Part shown: piece after piece, positions 50,488-58,538 of the stretch
Layout: every line of letters starts with the position of its first letter
Numbering within the stretch: the stretch's first letter is position 1
Assembly (NCBI GenBank): GCA_050174775.1
Contig: JBFXJP010000010.1
Location: 1 to 64,000 of the forward strand
Reading direction: 5' to 3'
Length of the DNA stretch: 64,000 nucleotides
From: CAYPGJ01 sp050174775
GTDB taxonomy: Bacteria; Planctomycetota; Phycisphaerae; Phycisphaerales; UBA1924
Made by a program: the position numbers and the translations under genes
Notes under the pieces: model-generated
Seen by the model: only the letters and a program-made list of their open reading frames with translations
Told to the model about the DNA's origin: nothing
Databases searched by the model: none

Positions 50488-51996
50488 TCAGAGCCGATCG
50501 GCCGCGAGCGACGAGAGCGCCGAACGCTCCGATTTCGCCAGCGTCACGTGCGCCACCATCCCCAGCCCCTTCATCCGCTCCACGGTGTACGACAGACCGT
50601 TGGATGACGAGTCGAGGTACGGGTTGTCGATCTGCCCGACGTCCCCCGTCAGCACCAGTCTCGTCCCCTCGCCCACGCGCGAGATGATCGTCCGCACCTC
50701 GTGCGGCGTCAGGTTCTGCGCCTCGTCCACGATCATGAACTGATGCGGGATCGACCGCCCGCGGATGTACGTCAGCGGCTCGAGCACCAGCCTCCCGTCC
50801 GCGATCAGCTTCTTCACCCGCTGCTCCGGCGTCCGCGACTCCGGCGCGTTCATGTGCGAACCGCGCGTCGACAGCAGATACTCCAGATTGTCGAAGATCG
50901 GCTGCATCCACGCGGCCAGCTTCTCGTCCTTGGTTCCGGGCAGATACCCGATGTCGCGCCCCATCGGCATGATCGGACGCGCCACGAGCAGGCGGTCATA
51001 CCGCTCCTCCTGGAACACCTTGGTCATGCCCGCCGCGAGCGCGAGCAGCGTCTTGCCCGTGCCCGCCGAGCCCAGCAGCGTGATCAGCTTGATCTCGTCG
51101 TCCAGCAGCACGTCCAGCGCCATCGTCTGCTGCACGTTCCGCGCCATGATCCCGAACACCGGCTTCCGCGGGCCCGACACCGGGATCACGTGGTCCGTGT
51201 CCGCCAGACGACGCGCCAGGCCCGTGTGCGAGGGATCTTCCGCGGCCTTCAGGATCACGAACTGATTCGCGTGCAGCTTCGACGCCGCGTCCGGAGCCTG
51301 CCCCTCCCCGTCGACCTTCGCCTCCGCGAGCCGCTCCAGCGGCAGCATCCGGTTCTTGTACAGCTCGTCGATCATCTCCGCGGGCGCCTGCACGCTGATG
51401 AACCCGCAGTAGAGCCGGTCCGCGTCGACCTTCTGGTTCTCGAAGTCCTCCGCGTGGATCCCCAGCGCATCCGCCTTGATCCGCGCGTTGATGTCCTTCG
51501 ACACGAACACCGCGCGGTCCCCGGCCTCGTGCACCGCCCACGCCACCGCGATGATCCGGTTGTCCGGCGTGTCTGACCTCAGCGGCGCCGGACGCTCCGC
51601 CGGCGAGGTGTCGATCCGCACGATCCCCGACGGCCCCGCCGTCTCGTGCACCTTCGACCACTCGACCCCCTCCGTGAGCCGGCCCGCGTTCCGCAGCGCG
51701 TCGAGGTTACGGATCGCCTGGCGCGCGTTGCGACCCAGGTCGTCGTTCGACCCCTTGAACGTGTCCAGCTCCTCGAGCACCGCGAACGGGATGATCACCG
51801 TGTTCTCCTCGAACACGAACACCGCGTCCGGATTGTGCAGCAGCACGTTGGTGTCGAGCACGAAGTGCTTGACGCCCTGCGCCGCGCCCTGCGGGGCCTC
51901 GGCCTCATGCGCCATCCCGCCGGACTGCGGCGCATCGGTGGAAGATCGGGTCCGTCGCGCCGTCTGGGCGCGCACCTTCACGTCTCGGGCTGTCAT
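50488..51996 (-). CDS. PIN-PhoH fusion ATPase (YlaK-like)
   Basis: The 502-residue protein fuses a PIN ribonuclease domain (about 40-170: KHFVLDTNVLLHNPD, FAVLEELDTFKG, and D residues in DTPDNRIIAV and VSKDINARIKAD) to a PhoH-type ATPase. The ATPase has Walker A GSAGTGKT (about 310), Walker B MIVDEAQNLT and LVLTGDVGQID. Such proteins are RNA helicase/nucleases. The 28-residue basic N-terminus precedes MAHEAEA, a possible alternative start. The stop overlaps no neighbour; the following gene is divergent Nif3-like. Confidence 0.9.
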   Translation of the reverse strand: MTARDVKVRAQTARRTRSSTDAPQSGGMAHEAEAPQGAAQGVKHFVLDTNVLLHNPDAVFVFEENTVIIPFAVLEELDTFKGSNDDLGRNARQAIRNLDALRNAGRLTEGVEWSKVHETAGPSGIVRIDTSPAERPAPLRSDTPDNRIIAVAWAVHEAGDRAVFVSKDINARIKADALGIHAEDFENQKVDADRLYCGFISVQAPAEMIDELYKNRMLPLERLAEAKVDGEGQAPDAASKLHANQFVILKAAEDPSHTGLARRLADTDHVIPVSGPRKPVFGIMARNVQQTMALDVLLDDEIKLITLLGSAGTGKTLLALAAGMTKVFQEERYDRLLVARPIMPMGRDIGYLPGTKDEKLAAWMQPIFDNLEYLLSTRGSHMNAPESRTPEQRVKKLIADGRLVLEPLTYIRGRSIPHQFMIVDEAQNLTPHEVRTIISRVGEGTRLVLTGDVGQIDNPYLDSSSNGLSYTVERMKGLGMVAHVTLAKSERSALSSLAADRL

Positions 51997-52075
51997 ACAA
52001 CAGAATGTATCGACCGAACCGCCCCTCGGTTCGCCCCAAAACGCCTACAGTGCGCACTTCGCAGGAGTTTCAAGC

Positions 52076-53209
52076 ATGCGCGTCGCCGATCTCGTGCAGG
52101 TGATGGACCGTCTGGCGCCCCCCTTCCTCGCCGAGACGTGGGACAACGTCGGCCTCCTCGTCGGCGACGCCAACGACGAGGTCCGAGGCCCGCTCTTCCT
52201 CACCATCGACCTCACCGAGGAAGCCCTCGCCGAAGCCGAGCTCGCCTCAGCCGGCGCGATCCTCGCCTACCACCCGCCCATCTTCAATCCCCTCAAGCGC
52301 GTGACCGGCGACGACCCCAAGGGAAATCTCATCCTCCGCGCCGCGCGCCGAGGCATGGCCGTCTTCTCGCCCCACACCGCGCTCGACGCCGCGCTCGGCG
52401 GCATGGCCGACTGGCTCGCCGAGGGCGTCGGCGCCGGCGGCGACCGGCGCGCCATCATCCCGGCCTCCGTCCCCGACGACCGGCAGACACACAAAATCGT
52501 GGTGTACGTCCCCACCGAGCCCGCCGACGCGCTCGAACGCGTCCGCAACGCGCTCGCCTCCGCAGGCGCCGGGCACATCGGCGGCTATGAACTCTGCTCC
52601 TTCACTCTCTCAGGCAAAGGCACCTTCTTCGCAGGCGCCGACTCTAACCCGCGCGTCGGCGAGAAGGGCCGGCTCGAAACCGTGGCCGAGCACCGCCTTG
52701 AGATGGTCTGCCCGGGCGCCGCGATCCCGATCCTCATCGAAACCCTTCGCGCCTTCCACCCCTACGAAGAGCCCGCCTTCGACATCTTCGCGCTCACCCA
52801 GCGCTCCGACCGTCGCATCGGCGCAGGGCGACGCGTCACCCTCGACCAGCCCGCCACACCCGAGGAGATCGCCGCGCGCGTCCGCGATCACCTCGGCCTG
52901 CAGCGCGTCCGACTCGCCGAGAGCGCCTCCAAAGGCTCGAAAGCCACCATGGTCGGCGTCTGCCCCGGCGCGGGCGCCGGACTCCTCGACGCCGCCATCG
53001 CCCAAGGCTGCAACGTCTTCGTCACCGGCGAAATGAAGCACCACGACGTCCTTCACGCCGCGGCCCACGGCTGCTCCGTCATCCTCGCAGGGCACACCAA
53101 CACCGAACGCGGCTACCTCCCCCGTCTCGCCTCCAACATGATGGAAGCCCTGCCCGGCCTCGACGCCCGCGTCTCCGCCGCGGACCGCGATCACACCCGC
53201 TACGTCTAA
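52076..53209 (+). CDS. Nif3-like dinuclear metal centre protein
   Basis: The 377-residue protein belongs to the Nif3/YqfO family: it begins VMDRLAPPFLAETWDNVGLLVG and has the metal-site stretches AYHPPIFNPLKRV and FSPHTALDAALGGMADWL. A YqfO-type insert domain (about 130-240) separates them from the last ligands in FVTGEMKHHDVLHAA and GHTNTERGYL. Function is not established; relatives bind two metals and some act on NIF3-like or GTP cyclohydrolase-type targets. AGGAG lies 8 bases before the ATG at 52076. Confidence 0.92.
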   Translation: MRVADLVQVMDRLAPPFLAETWDNVGLLVGDANDEVRGPLFLTIDLTEEALAEAELASAGAILAYHPPIFNPLKRVTGDDPKGNLILRAARRGMAVFSPHTALDAALGGMADWLAEGVGAGGDRRAIIPASVPDDRQTHKIVVYVPTEPADALERVRNALASAGAGHIGGYELCSFTLSGKGTFFAGADSNPRVGEKGRLETVAEHRLEMVCPGAAIPILIETLRAFHPYEEPAFDIFALTQRSDRRIGAGRRVTLDQPATPEEIAARVRDHLGLQRVRLAESASKGSKATMVGVCPGAGAGLLDAAIAQGCNVFVTGEMKHHDVLHAAAHGCSVILAGHTNTERGYLPRLASNMMEALPGLDARVSAADRDHTRYV

Positions 53210-53225
53210 CCGACCCGCCCCGCGC

Positions 53226-54386
53226 TCACCCCTCCAGCACGAACGACCGCTCCGCGTACAGCTTGTCCATCAACGCGCGCAGCGGCTGCGCGCTCTCCAG
53301 CCCCGACGCGCACGCGATCAGCAATTCCACCAGATCGTGATAGTCCGCGAGCGAGATCGTCTCCGATTCGATCCGCGCCGCGCCCGCGTCCCCCCCCTGC
53401 ACCGCGTCGAGATTCCCCATGTTGTGATAGTTCTTCAGCGGCAGACACACGCACGTGGCCTCGTGCCCGAACGCGCAGAAGCACGTCGCCTCGCACGTCC
53501 CCCCCGGCATCAGACGACGCTGCCACTTGAACCGCGGCTCGCGCTGCGCTGTCCGCTTCGCCAGAGCGTCCGCCACCCCCCCCACCGCAGCCGTGAGCGC
53601 CGGCGCGAACGTCGACGTCTTGTCCCCCACGCGCACGATCGGCCCCGCGTGCAGGGGCGATTCCTCGTACGCGCGCGAGTTCTCCAACGCGATCACCCGC
53701 GCCCCCTCCGGGATCACACCCTCCCGGCACGCCGCGATCGCGCCGATGAACCCCACCTCCTCAGCCCGCGTGAACAACGCGCACACCGGCGGCCGACCCT
53801 CCCGCGCGCCGCGCAACGCCTCCAACGCGGACACGATCGCCGCCACCGCGGAGAGATCGTCGCACGCCGGCGCACGAACCTCCCCATCCACCACTTCGGC
53901 CTGCGGCAGATCCCACGTCCCCACGTCCCCCGGACGCACCGCGTTGAAGTCCACGTGCGAATCCAGCTCCACGGTGCACCGGCGCAACGGCTCCGCAGGG
54001 GAGGCATCGAGCACCGTCCCGGGCAGGCGTCGACCGTCGCGCGTGTGGATCACGATCCGCGCATTCTCGAAGTACGGGTCCATCACGCCCCCACGGAACG
54101 TGCACGAGATCGTCCCCTCATGCACGATGTTCTCAACGACAAATGCAGGGTGATCCAGATGCGCGGTGAGCATCAGCATCGCGCCCCCCGTGGACGGGGC
54201 GTGGTTCTCGCACAGCACCAGATTCCCCGCGCCGTCGCGCGTGAGCGCAAGGTCGGGCCGCTCGCACGCCCATCGCTCGATCCACGCGATCACGCGATCC
54301 TCGCGCCCCGTGGCCGTGGGAATCGACGTCAGCTCCAGCAGCCACTTCGTGGCGGTCTCCGCCCAGCCTCGCTCCGCGTGCGTCAT
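53226..54386 (-). CDS. M20/M42-type metallopeptidase
   Basis: The 386-residue protein has the di-metal layout of M42 aminopeptidases: TAHLDHPAFV, with the first His and Asp; APACDDLSAVAAIV, with the bridging Asp; and FTRAEEVGFIGAIAA, with the catalytic and metal-binding glutamates. A later GHEATCVCLPLKNYHNMG provides the last histidine. The inserted domain (about 75-180) is as in M42. It probably removes N-terminal residues from peptides. The ATG at 54386 begins the domain; the longer frame upstream is rejected. It converges on the Nif3-like gene. Confidence 0.85.
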   Translation of the reverse strand: MTHAERGWAETATKWLLELTSIPTATGREDRVIAWIERWACERPDLALTRDGAGNLVLCENHAPSTGGAMLMLTAHLDHPAFVVENIVHEGTISCTFRGGVMDPYFENARIVIHTRDGRRLPGTVLDASPAEPLRRCTVELDSHVDFNAVRPGDVGTWDLPQAEVVDGEVRAPACDDLSAVAAIVSALEALRGAREGRPPVCALFTRAEEVGFIGAIAACREGVIPEGARVIALENSRAYEESPLHAGPIVRVGDKTSTFAPALTAAVGGVADALAKRTAQREPRFKWQRRLMPGGTCEATCFCAFGHEATCVCLPLKNYHNMGNLDAVQGGDAGAARIESETISLADYHDLVELLIACASGLESAQPLRALMDKLYAERSFVLEG

Positions 54387-54437
54387 GACCCAAGCGTATC
54401 GCGCCCCGACCGGGCCCACCCTACACTCTCAGCCCGC

Positions 54438-55646
54438 ATGCCCTCGCCATTCGCCCCCATCCCCGTCATCCTCGACGAGCTCCGCGCCGGCCGCATGATC
54501 GTCCTCACCGACGACGAAGGGCGCGAGAACGAGGGCGATCTCGTGCTCGCAGCGGAGAAGACCACGCCACAGGCCGTGAACTTCATGCTCTCCCACGCGC
54601 GAGGCTATCTCTGCCTCTCCCTCACCGGCGCCGACTGCGACCGACTCGACCTCCACCCCCAATCCCCCACCAACACCAGCGTCCGAGGCACCCCATTCAC
54701 CGTCGCCATCGACGCACACCCCCGTCACGGCGCCACCACCGGCGTCTCCGCAGCCGAGCGCGCCAAGACCATCCTTCTCGCCATCGACGGCGCCTCCCGC
54801 CCCGACGACTTCGTCCGCCCCGGACACATCAACCCGCTCCGCGCGCGAGACGGCGGCGTCCTCGTCCGCACCGGACAGACCGAAGGCTCCATCGACCTCT
54901 GCCGGCTCGCCGGGCTCGCCGCTTCCGCCGTGATCATCGAGATCATGCGCGAGGACGGCGAGATGGCCCGCGTCCCCGACCTCGAGCAGTTCTGCGCCAA
55001 GCACAACCTCAAGATGTGCTCCGTCGCGCAGATCATCGAGCACCGGCTCCGCGACGAGCGCCTCATCCGACGACTCGACCCCGCGCAGGGCACGCCCATC
55101 GACACCGAGTTCGGCCGCTTCAACCTCATCGCCTACGACTCCCTGGTCGATCCCCTCCCCCACATCGCGCTCACCGTGGGGGGCGTCGGCGATCTGACGC
55201 AAAACGGCCGCGCACACGACTCCGACGAGCCCACCCTCGTCCGCATGCACCGGCGAAACGTGCTCGGCGACATCTTCTTCGACGGCGCAAACTCGGCCGA
55301 CGGCCCCAGCGGTCGCGCCCTCCACGAATCCATGCGCGCCATCCAGGAAGCCGGGCGCGGCGCCGTGGTCTACCTCCGACCCGAAGGCGCCGGCGATGCG
55401 CTCGATCAGCGTCTCCATGCACTCAAACGATCCGCCTACACGCCCGAATCACACGACCTCACTCATCCCCAAGGCCCGGGCGCAGCCGCGATCCCCATGA
55501 CCCACCGAGACTTCGGCATCGGCGGCCAGATCCTCCGCGACCTCGGCATCCGCAAGCTCCGACTCCTCACCAACCACCCCCGCGCCCTCCCCGCGCTCGA
55601 CGCCTTCGGCCTCGAGATCACAGAACACGTCCCCATCCCCCACTGA
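54438..55646 (+). CDS. ribB: 3,4-dihydroxy-2-butanone 4-phosphate synthase with degenerate GTP cyclohydrolase II domain
   Basis: The 402-residue protein has a complete DHBP synthase domain (1-205): VLTDDEGRENEGDLV, PRHGATTGVSAAERAKT and GHINPLRARDGGVL. This makes the four-carbon riboflavin precursor. The C-terminal half follows the GTP cyclohydrolase II outline and ends RDFGIGGQILRDLGIRKLRLLTNHPR. But the zinc site normally read as C-L-T-G-D...R-C-D-C is RMHRRNVLGDIFFDGANS, with no cysteines, and the catalytic QEGRG is PEGAG. It is therefore probably inactive as a cyclohydrolase. Confidence 0.9.
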   Translation: MPSPFAPIPVILDELRAGRMIVLTDDEGRENEGDLVLAAEKTTPQAVNFMLSHARGYLCLSLTGADCDRLDLHPQSPTNTSVRGTPFTVAIDAHPRHGATTGVSAAERAKTILLAIDGASRPDDFVRPGHINPLRARDGGVLVRTGQTEGSIDLCRLAGLAASAVIIEIMREDGEMARVPDLEQFCAKHNLKMCSVAQIIEHRLRDERLIRRLDPAQGTPIDTEFGRFNLIAYDSLVDPLPHIALTVGGVGDLTQNGRAHDSDEPTLVRMHRRNVLGDIFFDGANSADGPSGRALHESMRAIQEAGRGAVVYLRPEGAGDALDQRLHALKRSAYTPESHDLTHPQGPGAAAIPMTHRDFGIGGQILRDLGIRKLRLLTNHPRALPALDAFGLEITEHVPIPH

Positions 55647-55654
55647 CACGCCCC

Positions 55655-55960
55655 ATGGCCAAGCGCATCCTCTACACAGTCACAGCAACGCTCCCCGACG
55701 AAGCCACGGCCGCCGAGTACATCTCTTGGCTCGAAGACGGCCACGTCGACCAGGTCGTCGCCGCGGGCGCCCACAGCGGCATGATCATCCGGCTCGAAGG
55801 CCCCACCCTCCGTGTCCAGACCCAGTACGTCTTCTCCACGCGCGAAACGTTCGACCGCTACGTCGAGCGCGACGCCCCAGCCCTCCGCGCCGACGGCCTC
55901 AAACGCTTCCCGCCGGAGCGCGGCATCGCCTTCTCGCGCGAGATCGGCGAGATCGTCTAA
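55655..55960 (+). CDS. DUF4286 family protein
   Basis: The 101-residue protein starts MAKRILYTVTATLPDEATA and contains YISWLEDGHVDQVVAAGA, EGPTLRVQTQYVFSTRETFDRYV and the closing RFPPERGIAFSREIGEI. The layout, a ferredoxin-like fold with the H at W-L-x-x-G-H-V, matches DUF4286 (ABM-like) proteins of unknown function. It lies 8 bp after ribB on the same strand, so the two are likely co-transcribed, but no link to riboflavin is established. Confidence 0.8.
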   Translation: MAKRILYTVTATLPDEATAAEYISWLEDGHVDQVVAAGAHSGMIIRLEGPTLRVQTQYVFSTRETFDRYVERDAPALRADGLKRFPPERGIAFSREIGEIV

Positions 55961-55987
55961 CCCCTGAGCCCGCGAACTCGCTCAGCC

Positions 55988-57634
55988 TCAGCAGGGGTTC
56001 CCGAAGAGCGACAGCACCTCGTTCAGGTCGGCAAAGCCCACCACGCCGTCCCCGTTCACGTCACCGGCCATCCAGCCGGCGCCGCTCTGCGTCTGCCCGA
56101 ACTCCGACAGCACGATGTTCAGATCGGCGAAATTCACCACGTTGTCGCCCGTGGCGTCGCCCGCGCACGAGCCCGTGATGCGGAAGTTCACGTCCGTCAC
56201 GTCCGCGCCCGTGTTGCCCAGCGCATCCCGCGCCGTCACACGCACACGCGCCTGCGACGTGTGCACGTTCGGCACGTTCCAGTTGAACGAGCCCAGCGCC
56301 GCGGCCCCCAGTGACAACGCGTTCCACGTCACGCCCCCGTCATACGAGGCGTGCACATCGACGCTGGCGACGGACACGTCGTCGTCCGAGTTCCAGCGGA
56401 TGTTCTGGACGCTGGCAGGAGCGACGATCTCGCCGCCGTTGAGCGACTTGACGTACGCCGTGGGCGCCAGCCCGCCGTTCGGACCCGCGGCCCCGCGGTG
56501 CTTCGGCACGTGCATCACGATGCAGTGCATCACCCCCGCCGCCGTCACGATCGCCTGGCAGTTGATCGGGATGATCTGCTTGTTCGGCATCGCGCTCTGC
56601 CACGCCGCGAGCGCCTGCGCGTTGTGCGGAGACACCGTCCCGTTCGTGTACGACGGGATCAGCACGATGTCGTTGCACATCACCACGTTCGTGTACGTGT
56701 AGTGCGTCCCGCTCACCGACCGCGCCGGCACCCGCGTCACCGTGTACCCCAGCCCCGCCATCGTCACCGCCGCGGCGTCGCAGATCTGGTCCTGCGTGCT
56801 CCCCACGTTGTTGGGCCAGTCCGAGATCATTACCGCGTCGTCCGCGATGATCTGCATCCACATGTCCAGGTGCTGCGTCGCGTCCACGCTCGTCGGGAAC
56901 GGCTGAAACAGCGTCGTGTTCACGTTCTGGTACGCGTTCCAGTGCCCGATGATCTGGCCTTCCGTGAGGCCCGGGTTCTCGTTGTTGATCAGCCGCGTCG
57001 CGTACGACCGGTCCAGCGCATCCAGGTGATAGTTGCCTCCGCCGTGCACCAGCGGCAGCTCGTAGAACTGGTGCCCGCGCTGCGCCGCGTAGAACGCCGT
57101 GTACGCGTCATCGTTCGGACGCGGACGGTTGTACGTGTGATCCACCACCGCGCGCGTGTCCCCCTCGAAGATGTACCGAGGGCCGTAATCCCGGATCCAG
57201 ATCGAATCCGTGCCGCGGATCACAAACTTCACCCGCGACATGTTCGCGCCCGCGGCCTGCATCGCGTTCGACGCCGACACCTGCGACGACGCGCTCGACA
57301 CCGCCACCCACACGTCCGCATTCCCGGCCGTCGTGATCTCCTTCGCCATCTGCGCCGAGATCGACAGCCACGACGAAGACCCCTGCCACGAGAGCATGAT
57401 CGAGTCCATCGGCTCGTACTCAGCCGCGCAGTGCACCGGGCCCGTCGGAGGCGCCGTCACGGCCCGCAGGTCCGCCGTGATCGGGGTCTGCGCCAGATAC
57501 TCGCGCTCGGCCGGCGTCAGATGCCGCGGCAGCGCCCCGCTCCGATCCACAGGCAGCGTCAGCCCCTCACCCAGACCCGACGCCGAGACCAGCAGCCCCG
57601 CCGACACACCCACCAGCAACGTCCGATACGACAT
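55988..57634 (-). CDS. Secreted agmatine-deiminase-family protein with Ig-like and dockerin-like domains
   Basis: The 548-residue protein has a signal peptide (MSYRTLLVGVSAGLLVSASGLG) and a deiminase domain (about 60-415) of the PAD/agmatine deiminase type: IWIRDYGPRYIF, LVHGGGNYHLDAL and the catalytic cysteine in GVMHCIVMHVPK, with DATQHLDMWMQI contributing the His-Asp pair. A beta-sandwich (about 420-490: SVDVHASYDGGVTWNALSL) follows. Two dockerin-like repeats end it (GDATGDNVVNFADLNIVLSEF and DVNGDGVVGFADLNEVLSLF). It probably hydrolyses guanidino groups of agmatine or peptidyl-arginine outside the cell. Confidence 0.85.
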   Translation of the reverse strand: MSYRTLLVGVSAGLLVSASGLGEGLTLPVDRSGALPRHLTPAEREYLAQTPITADLRAVTAPPTGPVHCAAEYEPMDSIMLSWQGSSSWLSISAQMAKEITTAGNADVWVAVSSASSQVSASNAMQAAGANMSRVKFVIRGTDSIWIRDYGPRYIFEGDTRAVVDHTYNRPRPNDDAYTAFYAAQRGHQFYELPLVHGGGNYHLDALDRSYATRLINNENPGLTEGQIIGHWNAYQNVNTTLFQPFPTSVDATQHLDMWMQIIADDAVMISDWPNNVGSTQDQICDAAAVTMAGLGYTVTRVPARSVSGTHYTYTNVVMCNDIVLIPSYTNGTVSPHNAQALAAWQSAMPNKQIIPINCQAIVTAAGVMHCIVMHVPKHRGAAGPNGGLAPTAYVKSLNGGEIVAPASVQNIRWNSDDDVSVASVDVHASYDGGVTWNALSLGAAALGSFNWNVPNVHTSQARVRVTARDALGNTGADVTDVNFRITGSCAGDATGDNVVNFADLNIVLSEFGQTQSGAGWMAGDVNGDGVVGFADLNEVLSLFGNPC

Positions 57635-57748
57635 GCGTGCGCTCCCACATCTCTCGCGCGCGGCAACCACGTCGCCCGCACGGAGACGGCCCGATCCTAC
57701 CCTGCCACATCCCCGACCCCAAGCCAATCCTTCCGCCGATTTCGCGTG

Positions 57749-58498
57749 TTATTCCGCGCCCCAATGCTCCGGCGTCATCACCCCGAGCGCCTCCTCCGCG
57801 CTCCCCACCTGCACCGCCGAGAACTGAAACCGCCCCTGCGCCGGCCGCTCCAGCCGACCCGCGTGCTTCGACTCGAACCGCGCCGCGTCCTCCTCCCAGC
57901 GCGCATCGAACGACCCCCCCGAAAAATGGACCACGCCCAGATCGCACACCACACCCACACGCAGACCCTCGAGATGCGCCCGGAACGAAAAATCCACGTC
58001 GTACAGATGAAAGCCCCCGAACGTCGACCCATCGAACCCCACCCGCTCCACCGCCTCGCGAGTCGCGCCCAGCAGCACCCCGTCCAGCACACGCATCCCC
58101 CCCACCCTCCGGCTCGGCGCCGAGTACACGCACACCGTGTACACGCCCTCGTTCCCCGCGCGATGCGCGATCTGCCCGTAGATGTGCGGCGGCCCCGCAC
58201 GCACCCACCCCGCCCCGGCCACGCGCGTCGCCCCCGCCACGCCCCACACGTCAAACGCCTCAAACCCGCGCGCCACCCGCGCCCCCACGTTTCCGCCCAA
58301 CAACTCCACGTCGTCGTGCGAGAACAGCACCCGCTCCCCCCTCGCGCGCGACATCGCGCGCGCGTACCCCTCGCACATCGACCGCGCGTCGTGCACGCCC
58401 ACGATCTCGTGCTCCACACCGTGCAGCACGCGCGCGTACATCTCCACCACGCGCCGGAACTTCTCCCGATCGATCGAACAGATCACGACGGTCAGCAT
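57749..58498 (-). CDS. Family 2-like glycosyltransferase (Glyco_tranf_2_5 type)
   Basis: The 249-residue protein starts MLTVVICSIDREKFRR, a GT-A nucleotide-binding start. It has FSHDDVELLGGNV, where the D-D pair would hold the metal as a DxD-like motif. The later GGFHLYDVDFSFRAHLEGLRVGVV fits the acceptor half of GT2 enzymes of the StrF-like group. It has no signal peptide and probably adds sugars to a surface protein or glycan. It sits inside the cluster of secreted dockerin genes and could glycosylate them. The ATG at 58498 is at the start of the domain. Confidence 0.75.
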   Translation of the reverse strand: MLTVVICSIDREKFRRVVEMYARVLHGVEHEIVGVHDARSMCEGYARAMSRARGERVLFSHDDVELLGGNVGARVARGFEAFDVWGVAGATRVAGAGWVRAGPPHIYGQIAHRAGNEGVYTVCVYSAPSRRVGGMRVLDGVLLGATREAVERVGFDGSTFGGFHLYDVDFSFRAHLEGLRVGVVCDLGVVHFSGGSFDARWEEDAARFESKHAGRLERPAQGRFQFSAVQVGSAEEALGVMTPEHWGAE

Positions 58499-58538
58499 CG
58501 CGCGCGATGATACACCGCGCACGACCCGCCCCCTCCAC

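Noticed and set aside
54387..54437. FMN riboswitch before ribB
   Set aside because: Only about 50 bases separate ribB from the divergent peptidase gene, too short for the aptamer, and no conserved motif is seen.
56351..58510. Plus-strand open frame of 719 codons opposite the deiminase and glycosyltransferase genes
   Set aside because: Dominated by Arg, His and Pro, typical of the complementary frame of GC-rich coding DNA. The minus-strand frames have clear domains and signals.
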